36,433 nucleotides of DNA from Pseudomonadota bacterium (GTDB lineage Bacteria; Pseudomonadota; Gammaproteobacteria; Arenicellales; UBA868). Made by a program: the position numbers and the translations under genes. This document shows, one piece after another, positions 1-8,981 of the stretch; position 1 is the stretch's first letter; each line of letters opens with the position of its first letter. The stretch is taken from assembly GCA_018672825.1 (NCBI GenBank), contig JABHUE010000127.1:1-36433 (forward strand), written 5' to 3'. The notes beneath the pieces were generated by a model. It saw only the letters and a program-made list of their open reading frames with translations. It was not told the DNA's origin and made no database searches.

Positions 1-393
1 TCCTCGCTGATGATTTTGTCCCAAAACGTGCGTGACGAGTTGGGCTCCGAAAATCCGGTGCTCGCGGCAATTGACGCTCGCATGAACCAGGTCTATTGGG
101 GGCTGTTACGGCAAGATAACGCCTCTGTCAGTGGGTGGCGATGGCTGGAAACGCCAAAAGTGAGCGATCCGGGAGAACTCGCGAACTTTGTTGAAGGTTG
201 TGTGGGAGTTGGTAGCGGCTGGGATAGTTATGCAACCACGTTTCAAAAAACGAAGACTACATCGTGGGTACGGTCTAGATTTCCTGACGCCTCGAGTCAG
301 ATGCATATTGCCAAGCGCTTGATCGCATCAGGGATAAAAGAGACATGGCAGGAGGCGCTACCGACATACGTGCGGGATAAAGTGACCCATTAA
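1..393 (+). CDS. tsaB: TsaB, tRNA threonylcarbamoyladenosine synthesis (3' part)
   Basis: This is the C-terminal part of TsaB; the reading frame is open to the first base, so the start lies outside the window. TsaB is the inactive Kae1-like partner of TsaD in the complex that makes t6A37 on ANN-decoding tRNAs in the cytoplasm. About 130 residues are visible, roughly the last 55-60% of the usual 220-240. The diagnostic stretch AAIDARMNQVYWG near the beginning matches the TsaB ASKHA-fold segment, and the C terminus (ALPTYVRDKVTH) has the usual Tyr-hydrophobic-Arg-Asp-Lys-Val ending. An internal ATG at position 10 is not a plausible start because it would remove half the fold. It converges on the lipoprotein gene 15 bases downstream. 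Confidence 0.88.
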   Translation, partial: SSLMILSQNVRDELGSENPVLAAIDARMNQVYWGLLRQDNASVSGWRWLETPKVSDPGELANFVEGCVGVGSGWDSYATTFQKTKTTSWVRSRFPDASSQMHIAKRLIASGIKETWQEALPTYVRDKVTH

Positions 394-407
394 CGTAGGG
401 TAATGTT

Positions 408-1187
408 TTAGAGTCTTGTTAGACGGATATTGCCCGAGGTTTGCGCGGAACACTCTGAGGAACTGCCTTTCCAGACGCCGCTGTAGGTTCCATTCAGGCT
501 CGAGGATGATCCCACCAGATTCATTGTTACGCTGTCTGTGATTGTACTGGCATCAAGAGTTGCAGTCCCGATAGCGCCACTGCCTTCTCCTCCTGAAAAT
601 GTGACGGCGGGTCCAAAAATATATCCAGACCCCGGATCAGTGATGACGACCGAGGCGACTTGATCAGAAGTGGCATCGGTCCCGAGTACGGCAATACCGG
701 TAGCGCTTCTCCCCTCTGAAGTGGGTGTACCAAAAATGACGACGGGGGGTTCCACATAACCTGATCCGCCGGAGGATATCGTTACGGCGCTGATGCCGCC
801 AGACGTTTGGCCCGAGGCAAGGCTTACATTGACGCTGCCCAGATTGCTGTTTTCTTGGTCAGCGGTGAGTGGATTGTCATCGGTTGTATTCGCAGGCGCT
901 TGACTGGAAGTCCCGGTCAGATTGCCACCCGAAAAACACGTATGTCCGACCACGCTGATCGTGCCGGTTACGGTACCGCCTGAATCTGCAAAGGTCACCG
1001 TGGCCGCTCTTGCAACGCCCGTTGTTTCAGTGATGGTGCCAGACCATTGTCCGGATACGTTGAAGGTTTGACCAAAAACACCGCCGCCGCTGCTACTGCT
1101 TGAGCAGCCCGTTATGGCGAGAATTAGAAGAAGACCGCTAAACAGCGGAATAATAGTTGTCGCGCGGTGGAAGATCATTGCCGTCAT
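408..1187 (-). CDS. Lipoprotein with GSGY beta-repeats, function unknown
   Basis: 259 residues. A short basic N terminus and a hydrophobic run end in LAITGC, a good lipobox, so lipidation at Cys28 and export are expected. Next comes a Ser-rich linker, then a region (about residues 42-85) with alternating beta-type residues, NVSGQWSGTITETTG. Two repeats follow, near residues 130-160 and 172-205. Each has the pattern Val-x-hydrophobic-x-x-x-Gly-Ser-Gly-Tyr, then a Pro-Val-hydrophobic-Phe segment and a Gly/Ala-rich tail. Similar glycine-tyrosine repeats occur in bacterial surface and phage structural proteins, but I do not recognise a named family. Two Cys in the C-terminal half could pair. Start at 1187; an in-frame ATG at 1178 is also possible and leaves the signal intact. 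It lies downstream of gatB on the same strand, 82 bases away, with no clear terminator between. Confidence 0.7.
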   Translation of the reverse strand: MTAMIFHRATTIIPLFSGLLLILAITGCSSSSSGGGVFGQTFNVSGQWSGTITETTGVARAATVTFADSGGTVTGTISVVGHTCFSGGNLTGTSSQAPANTTDDNPLTADQENSNLGSVNVSLASGQTSGGISAVTISSGGSGYVEPPVVIFGTPTSEGRSATGIAVLGTDATSDQVASVVITDPGSGYIFGPAVTFSGGEGSGAIGTATLDASTITDSVTMNLVGSSSSLNGTYSGVWKGSSSECSAQTSGNIRLTRL

Positions 1188-1269
1188 TTTACTACTCTAC
1201 TATCCGTTTGAGGCATTCCGTGTTGATGACCAATGAGGATAGCAACATGCTGTTGTTTTTGTTAATAAA

Positions 1270-2703
1270 TCAGGATGACAGCTTTGATTTTATTAAATTG
1301 TTGACCGCTTGGGGGTTTGCCTTCCCGGAGGTCGCTTTCATCACTTGTCCCACAAGAAATCCGATCACTTTCTCCTCGCCGGCACGAACCTGATTCACTT
1401 GGGATGGAAACGCGGTAATCACGTCATCAACGGCTTTTGAGATCGCGTCAGTATCTGTAATTTGAGTCAGGCCTTGATTCTGGATGATATCGTCAACCTG
1501 TCCTTTCCCCTGCCAGAGATCACCAAACACCTGTTTTGCAATTTTCCCGGATATCGTATTGTCTTTGATCCGGTTTATTAATTGGCCAAGCATCTCAGGG
1601 GACACCGGACTTTCTGATATTGAGAGGGATTCACGATTTAAAGCAGAGCTTAGATCGCCCAGAATCCAGTTGGCAATAAGCCGGCTTTCACCGTTGGCGG
1701 TTCTGACTGCATCTTCAAAGAATTTGGCGAGATCACTGTCTGCCGCAAGTAACGCTGCATCATCATTACTCAGTTCATAACTGGAGACTAATCGAGTGAG
1801 TTTGGTATCTGGCAGTTCGGGCATCGCGCTGCGGATTGCGTCTAGTTCTTTCTTGGTAATCATCAGCGGAGGAAGGTCAGGATCGGGAAAATATCGATAG
1901 TCATGCGCCTCTTCTTTTCCGCGCATTGATCTTGTTAAGTCTTTATCAGGATCGTAAAGACGGGTTTCCTGAACAACAGAGCCACCGTCTTCAATTACGC
2001 CTATTTGGCGATCAATTTCAAAATAGATAGCGCGCTCAACAAAGCGAAAGGAATTGATGTTTTTCAGTTCGGCTCGTGTTCCCAGTTGGGCTTCTCCTTT
2101 GGGCCGAACAGACACATTAGCATCGCAGCGGAATGATCCCTCTTGCATATTACCGTCACATATCTTCAAAGTCCTTACGAGCGTATGAAGCTTCTTCAGA
2201 TACGCAACCGCTTCCTCAGGTGATCGAAGATCAGGCTCTGAGACGACTTCAAGGAGTGGCGTGCCAGCCCGGTTCAGGTCGATACCTGTCAGGCCGTGAA
2301 AGTCCTCGTGAAGCGATTTCCCGGCATCTTCTTCCAGGTGCGCTCGTGTGATCCGGATGGTGCGAGGTCCGTTGGCAGTTTGAATCTCAAGTTGACCCCC
2401 TTCGACAACTGGAATCTCGAACTGACTGATTTGATATCCCTTCGGAAGATCGGGATAGAAATAATTTTTTCGGGCAAAGACGGATATTTCATTAATCGTT
2501 CCGCCGATTGCAATACCAAATCGTGCCGCCATCATCACGGCTTCACGATTCATTACGGGTAAGACGCCCGGGAGACCAATATCAACCCCGCAAGCCTGTG
2601 TATTTGCGTCCGCGCCAAAGGTGGTGGATGCCCCTGAAAATATTTTGCTTTTGGTCTTGAGCTGCACATGCACTTCAAGACCGATTACGCATTCCCATTC
2701 CAT
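1270..2703 (-). CDS. gatB: GatB, aspartyl/glutamyl-tRNA amidotransferase subunit B
   Basis: Subunit B of GatCAB, which converts misacylated Glu-tRNAGln (and often Asp-tRNAAsn) to the amidated form. GatB phosphorylates the tRNA-linked carboxylate and holds the tRNA. The protein opens with [15 protein letters not shown], the family N terminus, then shows [14 protein letters not shown], the EEDAGKSLH motif and the [12 protein letters not shown] motif. The C-terminal YqeY-like tail domain ends with the typical [12 protein letters not shown] segment. I use the ATG at 2703 (477 residues) rather than the upstream in-frame ATG at 2724: it overlaps the gatA stop as TGATG, and the seven extra residues are not family-like. 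It is last in the gatC-gatA-gatB operon and translationally coupled to gatA. Confidence 0.96.
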   Translation of the reverse strand: MEWECVIGLEVHVQLKTKSKIFSGASTTFGADANTQACGVDIGLPGVLPVMNREAVMMAARFGIAIGGTINEISVFARKNYFYPDLPKGYQISQFEIPVVEGGQLEIQTANGPRTIRITRAHLEEDAGKSLHEDFHGLTGIDLNRAGTPLLEVVSEPDLRSPEEAVAYLKKLHTLVRTLKICDGNMQEGSFRCDANVSVRPKGEAQLGTRAELKNINSFRFVERAIYFEIDRQIGVIEDGGSVVQETRLYDPDKDLTRSMRGKEEAHDYRYFPDPDLPPLMITKKELDAIRSAMPELPDTKLTRLVSSYELSNDDAALLAADSDLAKFFEDAVRTANGESRLIANWILGDLSSALNRESLSISESPVSPEMLGQLINRIKDNTISGKIAKQVFGDLWQGKGQVDDIIQNQGLTQITDTDAISKAVDDVITAFPSQVNQVRAGEEKVIGFLVGQVMKATSGKANPQAVNNLIKSKLSS

Positions 2704-4160
2704 CAGGAGAAATCCTCGGGACATCGCTCGTGCCAGTCGGTTTCAAGCTGAAACTGATGAGCCGTACCAATCAGAGACGTTTCATCCATGAATCGGCCTA
2801 TCAACTGCATTCCAATCGGTAGGCCTGCCCCATCGAGACCGACTGGTAAGGAAAGCGAGGGTAGCCCTGCGAGATTGACCGTATTAGTGAAGATGTCGTT
2901 TAGATACATCGACACGGGATCCTGAGTTTTTTCGCCAATTTTAAAAGCGGTCGATGGTGTTGTGGGCCCCACAATCACATCACACTTTTCAAAAGCCTTC
3001 TTAAAATCATCTGAGATTACGCGCCGTATTTTTTGTGCCTTCAGATAATAGGCGTCGTAATAGCCCGCCGATAACACATAGGTTCCGATAAGAATTCGAC
3101 GCTTGACTTCTTCCCCAAACCCCTCGGCGCGAGAGCATTCATAGAGGTCCAGGAGGCTGTCCGCCTGCTCGGACCGATGCCCGAATCGGACGCCATCGAA
3201 TCGGGAAAGATTAGATGAGGCTTCTGCGGGCGCAATGACGTAATAGCAGGGAATTCCGGCAGCACTGTTGGGCAGTGAGACATCGACCAGCTGGGCGCCG
3301 CGTTTTTCAAGGATCTGAAGTGCTTCCCTGACGCTCCCCAGAACAGCGGTATCGACTGAACTATCAAAAAACTCTGTCGGGAGACCGAGTCGAAGTCCAC
3401 GAAGGTCAAGATCAAGCAATTCGTTAACGCTGGGAACAGGTCGTTCGATAGAGGTTGAGTCTTTAGGATCAAAACCCCCCATCGCGTTGAACATGATCGC
3501 AGAATCCTCAGCCGAGCGCGTGAGCGGACCCCCCTGGTCAAGAGAGGAGGCAAACGCAATCATGCCGTAGCGTGACACTCGCCCATAGCTTGGCTTGAGA
3601 CCCGTGAGTCCACAAAACGCAGCCGGTTGGCGAATAGACCCACCGGTATCCGTTCCAGTTGCGGCGGGAATAAGGCGGGCGGCAACGGATGCTGCTGAAC
3701 CGCCCGAACTTCCGCCAGGGACTCGACTGGTATGCCACGGGTTTTTTACATTTCCAAAAAATGAAGTTTCGTTAGACGATCCCATTGCAAACTCGTCCAT
3801 ATTGGTTTTTCCAATAGTCACGCACCCCGCATTTGCGAGTCGCTCGACAACGGTCGCATCGTATGGCGCTGTAAAGCCAGAGAGCATTTTTGAGCCACAG
3901 GTCGTCCGCAGTCGTTTCGTGCAAAAAATGTCCTTGTGCGCGATTGGGATGCCGGTGAGATTGCCAGACTCCTTTTTGTTGAGCCTTTTGTCGGCGTTTT
4001 CAGCGCCTGCCAAGGCGCCTTCTTCATCGACGCTGATAAAAGCATTGAGATCGGAAAATCTGGCAATTCGATCGATGAAATGTTTGGTCAGTTCAACGCT
4101 ACTGACTTCTCGTTTTTGCAGTCGTTCGCGAAGCGCTTTTAGGCTGAGAAGGTGAAGCAT
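2703..4160 (-). CDS. gatA: GatA, amidotransferase subunit A (amidase)
   Basis: The glutaminase subunit of GatCAB: it releases ammonia from glutamine and channels it to GatB. It is 485 residues, normal for the family. The amidase-signature catalytic triad is complete: Lys76 (IAHKDIFC), cis-Ser151 ([11 protein letters not shown]) and nucleophile Ser175 ([13 protein letters not shown]). The C-terminal part carries [19 protein letters not shown], typical of GatA. The start is 48 bases downstream of the gatC stop. The bases before the ATG are pyrimidine-rich with no Shine-Dalgarno sequence, so the gene probably relies on coupling or a weak site. A long open frame on the opposite strand (3595-4155) is a shadow of this gene. 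Confidence 0.97.
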   Translation of the reverse strand: MLHLLSLKALRERLQKREVSSVELTKHFIDRIARFSDLNAFISVDEEGALAGAENADKRLNKKESGNLTGIPIAHKDIFCTKRLRTTCGSKMLSGFTAPYDATVVERLANAGCVTIGKTNMDEFAMGSSNETSFFGNVKNPWHTSRVPGGSSGGSAASVAARLIPAATGTDTGGSIRQPAAFCGLTGLKPSYGRVSRYGMIAFASSLDQGGPLTRSAEDSAIMFNAMGGFDPKDSTSIERPVPSVNELLDLDLRGLRLGLPTEFFDSSVDTAVLGSVREALQILEKRGAQLVDVSLPNSAAGIPCYYVIAPAEASSNLSRFDGVRFGHRSEQADSLLDLYECSRAEGFGEEVKRRILIGTYVLSAGYYDAYYLKAQKIRRVISDDFKKAFEKCDVIVGPTTPSTAFKIGEKTQDPVSMYLNDIFTNTVNLAGLPSLSLPVGLDGAGLPIGMQLIGRFMDETSLIGTAHQFQLETDWHERCPEDFS

Positions 4161-4208
4161 TTTTTATAATCAAAAGAGAGGAAGAAGAAAAGCAAGTGAA
4201 AGCCGACC

Positions 4209-4496
4209 TTATTCAATGACCCGGGGGACAAGATAAAGGCCGCTTTCAACTGCGGGCGCGCACTCTTGAAAAAGATCCCGTTCGTCATCTTCGGTGACTT
4301 GATCTTCCCGCAGTCGCAGGGAGATGTCCTGAGGGTGAGCCATAGGCTCAATATCATCTGTGACCGATTCGTGCAGTTGGGCGACAAGGTCAAGAATGCC
4401 GTCGAGACCCGCTTGATATTGCGGAATCTCGGCCTCAGTGACGCGAAGTCGGGCGAGGCGGGCAACACGGGTTACATCGTTTTCTGAAATTGGCAC
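4209..4496 (-). CDS. gatC: GatC, amidotransferase subunit C
   Basis: 95 residues, the usual length. GatC is a small strap that wraps GatA and GatB and stabilises the complex. The N-terminal helix pair VTRVARLARLRVTEAEI, the central LVAQLHESVTDDIEPMAHP and the tail LRLREDQVTEDDERDLFQ followed by a YLVPRVIE ending are all family hallmarks. First gene of the minus-strand gatCAB operon, divergent from mreB with 122 bases between the two starts. This gatCAB/mreBCD arrangement is typical of Pseudomonas-like gammaproteobacteria. Confidence 0.95.
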   Translation of the reverse strand: MPISENDVTRVARLARLRVTEAEIPQYQAGLDGILDLVAQLHESVTDDIEPMAHPQDISLRLREDQVTEDDERDLFQECAPAVESGLYLVPRVIE

Positions 4497-4531
4497 GTTT
4501 TTGTAAATGGGCGTTTTTTTAAAGAATGTGG

Positions 4532-4537
4532 ATTATA
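4532..4537 (-). promoter_or_regulatory. Probable -10 box of the gatCAB promoter
   Basis: On the minus strand the sequence reads TATAAT, a perfect sigma-70 -10 box, 36 bases before the gatC start. The predicted transcript start is near 4525. The -35 region 17-18 bases upstream (around 4555-4561) does not resemble TTGACA, so the element may depend on an activator or be weak. On the plus strand of the same gap, TGATAAATT at 4571-4579 looks like an extended -10 for mreB (TGn followed by a 4/6 box), also without a good -35. Confidence 0.4.
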
Positions 4538-4618
4538 TCTTAGCCAGTCGGCGCCTAATCAGATTCCCTGTGATAAATTACGCGCTCAATATTCGTCATT
4601 TATTTTTTTGGGCGACAC

Positions 4619-5659
4619 ATGATTTTGAAGCGATTATTTGGTCTTTTTTCTAACGACTTGGCGGTCGATCTTGGCACTGCGAATACGCTGGTGTACGTGC
4701 CGGATCGCGGTGTGATTCTCAACGAGCCGTCAGTGGTTGCGATTCGAACAGGGTCGCTGGCGCCTGAAAAGACAGTCCTCGCGGTAGGGCAGGAAGCAAA
4801 AATGATGCTGGGTAGAACGCCCGGTAATATTCAGGCGATTCGACCTTTGAAGGAAGGTGTAATCGCTGACTTTACGGTTGCGGAGGTCATGCTGAAGTAT
4901 TTCATTCGTAAAGTTCAGCAGAACAAGTTTTTTTCCTCCCCCAGAATTGTGATCTGCGTGCCCGGGGGGTCGAATCAGGTGGAGCGCCGCGCCATTCGAG
5001 AGTCTGCAATCACAGCCGGTGCACGAGAAGTATTTCTAATTGAAGAACCAATGGCGATGGCCATTGGCGCATCGTTGCCTGTTGCTGAACCCACCGGATC
5101 TTTGGTCGTTGATATTGGGGGTGGAACGACGGAGGTCGCTGTGCTCTCGTTGGGTGGTATCGTATATGCCACCTCGATTCGAGTCGCTGGCGATACGTTT
5201 GATGAGGCTATTATTAATTACGTTCGGAAGCGGCACGGTCTTTTGATTGGTGAAGCGACTGCCGAACGGGTTAAGAAAGCCATTGGAACCGCCTGGGAAG
5301 AGGCGGATCATCGTGAGATGGAAGTTAAGGGTCGGGATATCGCGGAAGGGATGTCGCACAGCTTAACCATTGGCAGCGATGAAGTTTATGAAGCGATCAG
5401 TGATTCATTAAGACAAATCGTGCTTGTTATTCGGGAGACGCTAGAAAATACGCCGCCTGAACTCGCTGCCGATATTGGCGATCGCGGTATGGTTATTGCA
5501 GGCGGCGGCGCGTTAATTCGGGATATGGACCGTCGTTTGATGCAAGAAACGGGCCTTCCCGTAGTCGTTGCAGATGACCCGTTGACTTGCGTCGCACGCG
5601 GTTGTGGAAGAGCGTTGGAAGAGATGAGCGCTTTGGGTGATGTATTTACTCACGAGTAG
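4619..5659 (+). CDS. mreB: MreB, rod-shape actin homologue
   Basis: 346 residues, the standard MreB length. It polymerises as membrane-bound antiparallel double filaments that orient the elongation machinery. ATP-binding loops are visible: phosphate-1 loop [11 protein letters not shown] near residue 17, phosphate-2 loop [18 protein letters not shown] near residue 163, and the adenosine motif [13 protein letters not shown] near residue 288. The N-terminal [15 protein letters not shown] forms the amphipathic membrane-binding helix. It heads a ten-gene plus-strand envelope cluster. There are 82 bases before mreC, more than at later junctions, which leaves room for separate control of mreB. Confidence 0.98.
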   Translation: MILKRLFGLFSNDLAVDLGTANTLVYVPDRGVILNEPSVVAIRTGSLAPEKTVLAVGQEAKMMLGRTPGNIQAIRPLKEGVIADFTVAEVMLKYFIRKVQQNKFFSSPRIVICVPGGSNQVERRAIRESAITAGAREVFLIEEPMAMAIGASLPVAEPTGSLVVDIGGGTTEVAVLSLGGIVYATSIRVAGDTFDEAIINYVRKRHGLLIGEATAERVKKAIGTAWEEADHREMEVKGRDIAEGMSHSLTIGSDEVYEAISDSLRQIVLVIRETLENTPPELAADIGDRGMVIAGGGALIRDMDRRLMQETGLPVVVADDPLTCVARGCGRALEEMSALGDVFTHE

Positions 5660-5686
5660 ATATTTTTTAACCTCGAACCCATACGT

Positions 5687-5715
5687 TTGACGGCTTGGAT
5701 AGCAGTGGACTTAAT
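5687..5715 (+). promoter_or_regulatory. Possible internal promoter before mreC
   Basis: TTGACG (5687-5692, 5/6 match to the -35 consensus), then a 17-base spacer, then CTTAAT (5710-5715, 4/6 match to the -10). It sits in the 82-base gap between mreB and mreC and would give a leader of about 20 bases. This could let mreCD and the downstream PBP2/RodA genes be expressed independently of mreB. It rests only on motif matches. Confidence 0.3.
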
Positions 5716-5741
5716 ACGGTTCAATATTTGGGAATAATTTG

Positions 5742-6608
5742 ATGGTGCCGCATGCGAAAAGCGGTTTCTGGCGCGGTCTCGCGCCTTATCTTCTGTCGTC
5801 GATTCTTTTAATTAGCGCGTATATGCATGTTGGCGCAGTCAAGGTTGCCGCATCAAGCCTCGCCGTTATTGGAATCCCTATTCACTTTGTCGCTTCGCTT
5901 CCGAGCATGACCTTAGCGGCAATGCAAGGTCGGCTTATAACAACAGACCAACTGCGGCGACAGTTTGAATTTTTACGAGAGCAAAATTTGATTCTTCGGG
6001 CAAGACTCCAGCGATTTGAGTTTCTTGAGAATGAAAATAATCGTCTTCGGGAGCTTCTGCAGGCCACACCCCAGGCTGTTGAAAAAGTGACCCTCGCTCA
6101 GTTGGTCGCCGTAAATCCTGATCTAGGCTCCCTGACCGTACTGGTTAATAAGGGAAGCGCCGATGATGTTTATATTGGACAGCCGGTAATCGATGCCGGC
6201 GGCATTGTGGGCCAGGTGACTAAATCCAGTCTTTTTACCAGCAAGATTAGTCTCATCACTGAAGAGAGCCAGGCGGTACCGGTTCAAGTGGTTCGAAGTG
6301 GCGTCCGTGCAATCTTATATGGTGGTGGAAAAAATCGAACCCTTCGCGTGATGTATTTAGACCGAAATGTCGATATTCAACCAGATGATGTTCTGGTCAG
6401 CTCAGGTTTGGGTGAAATCTATCCCCCCGGTTATCCCGTGGCGGTGGTTACGGCAGTCGAACGCAATGTTGCAGAGTCATTTATGAATATTGAAGCAAAA
6501 CCGATGTCCCATCTTGGCAGGGATCGTGAGGTGTTACTGCTTTGGCCAACGCAGTTGAAGTCTTCAGATCATGGCTCCGATGCAATAGTCGAGGAGAAAT
6601 CAGAGTGA
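5742..6608 (+). CDS. mreC: MreC, rod-shape determining periplasmic scaffold
   Basis: 288 residues from the ATG at 5742; a TTG directly before it (5739) is in frame but adds only one residue. MreC links cytoplasmic MreB through MreD to periplasmic PBP2 and activates the elongasome. Layout: a short N-terminal cytoplasmic tail, one membrane helix (about residues 12-32), a coiled coil (about 68-110; LRRQFEFLREQNLILRARL and ENNRLRELL) and then two beta-barrel domains. The segment GQPVIDAGGIVGQVTKSS and the later VLVSSGLGEIYPPGYPVA are the two best-conserved MreC blocks. The stop overlaps the mreD start as GTGA, so the two are translationally coupled. Confidence 0.96.
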   Translation: MVPHAKSGFWRGLAPYLLSSILLISAYMHVGAVKVAASSLAVIGIPIHFVASLPSMTLAAMQGRLITTDQLRRQFEFLREQNLILRARLQRFEFLENENNRLRELLQATPQAVEKVTLAQLVAVNPDLGSLTVLVNKGSADDVYIGQPVIDAGGIVGQVTKSSLFTSKISLITEESQAVPVQVVRSGVRAILYGGGKNRTLRVMYLDRNVDIQPDDVLVSSGLGEIYPPGYPVAVVTAVERNVAESFMNIEAKPMSHLGRDREVLLLWPTQLKSSDHGSDAIVEEKSE

Positions 6609-7105
6609 TTCAAGTCGATAGCGCGCCAAGAAGGCCTTGGATTCCTTTTCTGACCCTTTTTGCGGCGTTGATACTGCTGGTGTTGCCAATGCAGGAGTTA
6701 CCGGGCGGTTTTGTTCCTGACTGGGTATCTCTCGTACTGATTTACTGGGCATTAGCCTTCCCGGTTCGAATGGGAGTGCCCATTGCTTGGGTGACAGGCC
6801 TGATCGTGGATATCATTACGCTGGGTATCCCAGGGGCCCACGCATTTACTAAGTCGGTCATTGTTTATATCACCGGATCGCTTGCGCTGCGTATTCGCGC
6901 TTTCCCTATTTGGCAGCAAAGTGTAGTGGTTTTCTTGCTCCTGAGTCTAGAGTTGGCAAGCCTCGTGATCATTAGCGGTCTGACGGGAGAAGCGATTACC
7001 GGTATGCATCGATGGACAGCCGTTGTGGTGGGCGCCCTAGTGTGGCCCTTGATCTATCACGTGCTTCGCCGCAGTCGACACTCTTCCAACCTGAGAGGGT
7101 CGTAA
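6605..7105 (+). CDS. mreD: MreD, rod-shape membrane protein
   Basis: 166 residues from a GTG at 6605 that overlaps the mreC stop (GTGA) and is preceded by a good GAGGAG site around 6592-6597. A longer in-frame TTG start at 6542 would lie inside mreC and is rejected. MreD is a small polytopic inner-membrane protein that bridges MreC and the MreB/RodZ layer. Hydrophobic segments cover about residues 12-32, 40-58, 60-80, 100-120 and 125-150, giving five to six helices; the length matches the E. coli protein (about 162). GIPGAHAFTKSVIVYITGSLALRI resembles the conserved G-x-H-A/L central MreD block. The PBP2 gene follows after 6 bases. Confidence 0.93.
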   Translation: MIQVDSAPRRPWIPFLTLFAALILLVLPMQELPGGFVPDWVSLVLIYWALAFPVRMGVPIAWVTGLIVDIITLGIPGAHAFTKSVIVYITGSLALRIRAFPIWQQSVVVFLLLSLELASLVIISGLTGEAITGMHRWTAVVVGALVWPLIYHVLRRSRHSSNLRGS

Positions 7106-7111
7106 ATTACG

Positions 7112-8965
7112 ATGGTTTCTCGTAGTCGTATGGGACAGGCTCCTGGAGAGGATGCAATGGTACGGCAGCGGCTTAAGTTAGCTGGCATCATTGCGTTGAT
7201 TCTGGCGGCAATTTTGTTGGCGCGGCTTTATAGCCTTCAAGTCAGCCAATACGCCCGTTATCAAACCTTATCGCTGGATAATCATATTCGTCTACAAGCA
7301 TTGTCGCCGGTACGAGGGTTAATTTTGGATCGCAACGGCGTTGTTCTTGCCCAGAACACGGCGGTGTATGCCCTTAAGGTGACACCGGAACGCGTGCTCG
7401 ATATGGATTTAATGCTCGCTGAGGTAGGCCAGATTGTCGATCTCTCCGATCGAGAAATTCTTGCGTTTAAACAGCGGTCGTCACGCCGACCCGGATTTAA
7501 GAAACAACTATTGAAGACCCAGCTTGATGATGCTGAGGCCGCAAAGTTTGCCGTCAATGAGTATCGTTTTCCGGGTGTGACGTTGGAAGCGGTATTGCAT
7601 AGAGATTATCCATTTGCAGAATTGACTGCTCATTTTCTGGGTTATGTTGGGCGGATTAGCGAGAAAGATCAAAATCGCCTTGAAGAGGAGAAGTACAAGG
7701 GAATCTCACATACCGGTAAATCAGGGATCGAAAAACAGTATGAGCGCGCACTGGTGGGCAGTACGGGATTCGAAGAGGTTGAGATTGATGCGCATGGTAG
7801 AACGCTGCGGACGATTAGTCGGGAAGGCGCAATACCCGGAGACAATTTACGTCTCACGATTGATATTGAACTGCAACGTGAAGCGCGTCGAGCGCTAGGT
7901 GCGAGTCGAGGGGCCGTAGTTGCAATGGATCCGAATAATGGAGAGGTGCTTGCAATGGTGAGTAACCCCTCTTTTGATCCCAATTTATTTGTCGACGGGA
8001 TAGATCATGCGACTTACTCTGCGTTGCGAAGTCTAAAAGATAAACCGTTTCTAAACCGAGCGCTTCACGGTCGATATGCTCCAGGATCGACCATAAAGCC
8101 GGTTTTTGCCGAGGTTGTTATAGAAGAAGGTATTGACCCGGAGGAATCTGTTTTTTGCCCGGGATGGTACATGCTGCCTGGTAGTACCCGACAGTATCGA
8201 TGTTGGAAGAAAACAGGCCATGGGCGAGTCGACCTTCATGCGGCAATAGAGCAATCTTGTGATGTTTATTTTTATGAAATGGGAAAACGCCTCGGGATTG
8301 GACAGATGTCTGGCGTGCTAAAAAAATTCGGGCTGGGCAGTCAAAGTGGTGTGGATTTGCCGGGCGAACCCGATGGGTTGGTCCCCTCCGCCGAATGGAA
8401 ACTTGCGACCCGTAATGAGCCGTGGTATCCCGGTGAAGATCTCATTACGGCAATTGGCCAAGGTTTTTTAATGACGACACCGCTCCAGTTGGCGCGAGTG
8501 GCGTCGATTCTGGCGAATCGTGGCAGCGTTGTACAACCCCGCTTGCTGATGTCAAAAAATGATCCTTTGTCTGGCGAGCCTGAAGAGTTGAACAACAAAA
8601 AAAACACCCGCAATCTTCATATCAATACAGAAGCGATGGATCGTGTGATTCGGGCAATGACTGCGGTGATGAGTAGTCCTCGTGGTACCGCCCGAATGAG
8701 CGGACGACGTAGCGCCTATTCAATCGCTGGGAAAACGGGAACCGCCCAGGTTATCGCGATTGCGCAGGGAGAAGAATACGATGAAGATTCTCTCAAAGAG
8801 GAGTTTCGAGACCACGCGCTGTTTATTGCATTTGCACCGGTTGAAAATCCGAAGATTGCAATTGCAGTCGTTGTTGAAAATGGCGGCAGCGGCGCTGGCG
8901 TGGCAGCACCAGTGGCTCGAAAAGTGCTGGATCACTTTTTCCTGAAAGCGTTAGAACGCGCTTAA
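7112..8965 (+). CDS. mrdA: Penicillin-binding protein 2, elongasome transpeptidase
   Basis: 617 residues. A DD-transpeptidase that crosslinks new lateral-wall peptidoglycan as partner of RodA. A single N-terminal signal-anchor helix (about residues 22-45) is followed by the pedestal domain with SPVRGLILDRNGVVLAQN. The C-terminal penicillin-binding domain has all three active-site motifs: Ser326-x-x-Lys329 (APGSTIKP), Ser382-Cys-Asp384 (EQSCDVYFYEMG) and Lys541-Thr-Gly (GKTGTAQ). The IGQG block and the SGxDLPGE block are present as in PBP2 rather than PBP3. In the cluster it sits between mreD and rodA, so the Rod complex genes are contiguous. Confidence 0.97.
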   Translation: MVSRSRMGQAPGEDAMVRQRLKLAGIIALILAAILLARLYSLQVSQYARYQTLSLDNHIRLQALSPVRGLILDRNGVVLAQNTAVYALKVTPERVLDMDLMLAEVGQIVDLSDREILAFKQRSSRRPGFKKQLLKTQLDDAEAAKFAVNEYRFPGVTLEAVLHRDYPFAELTAHFLGYVGRISEKDQNRLEEEKYKGISHTGKSGIEKQYERALVGSTGFEEVEIDAHGRTLRTISREGAIPGDNLRLTIDIELQREARRALGASRGAVVAMDPNNGEVLAMVSNPSFDPNLFVDGIDHATYSALRSLKDKPFLNRALHGRYAPGSTIKPVFAEVVIEEGIDPEESVFCPGWYMLPGSTRQYRCWKKTGHGRVDLHAAIEQSCDVYFYEMGKRLGIGQMSGVLKKFGLGSQSGVDLPGEPDGLVPSAEWKLATRNEPWYPGEDLITAIGQGFLMTTPLQLARVASILANRGSVVQPRLLMSKNDPLSGEPEELNNKKNTRNLHINTEAMDRVIRAMTAVMSSPRGTARMSGRRSAYSIAGKTGTAQVIAIAQGEEYDEDSLKEEFRDHALFIAFAPVENPKIAIAVVVENGGSGAGVAAPVARKVLDHFFLKALERA

Positions 8966-8981
8966 GATTATTTACTAAGGC

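Noticed and set aside
3595-4155. 186-codon open frame on the plus strand within gatA
   Set aside because: Antisense to a well-conserved gatA with an intact catalytic triad; its protein has no recognisable domain and is Ser/Arg/Pro-rich like a shadow frame.
6542-6604. Longer mreD start (TTG at 6542)
   Set aside because: It would add 21 residues encoded inside mreC. The GTG at 6605 has a strong Shine-Dalgarno, the GTGA overlap and normal length.
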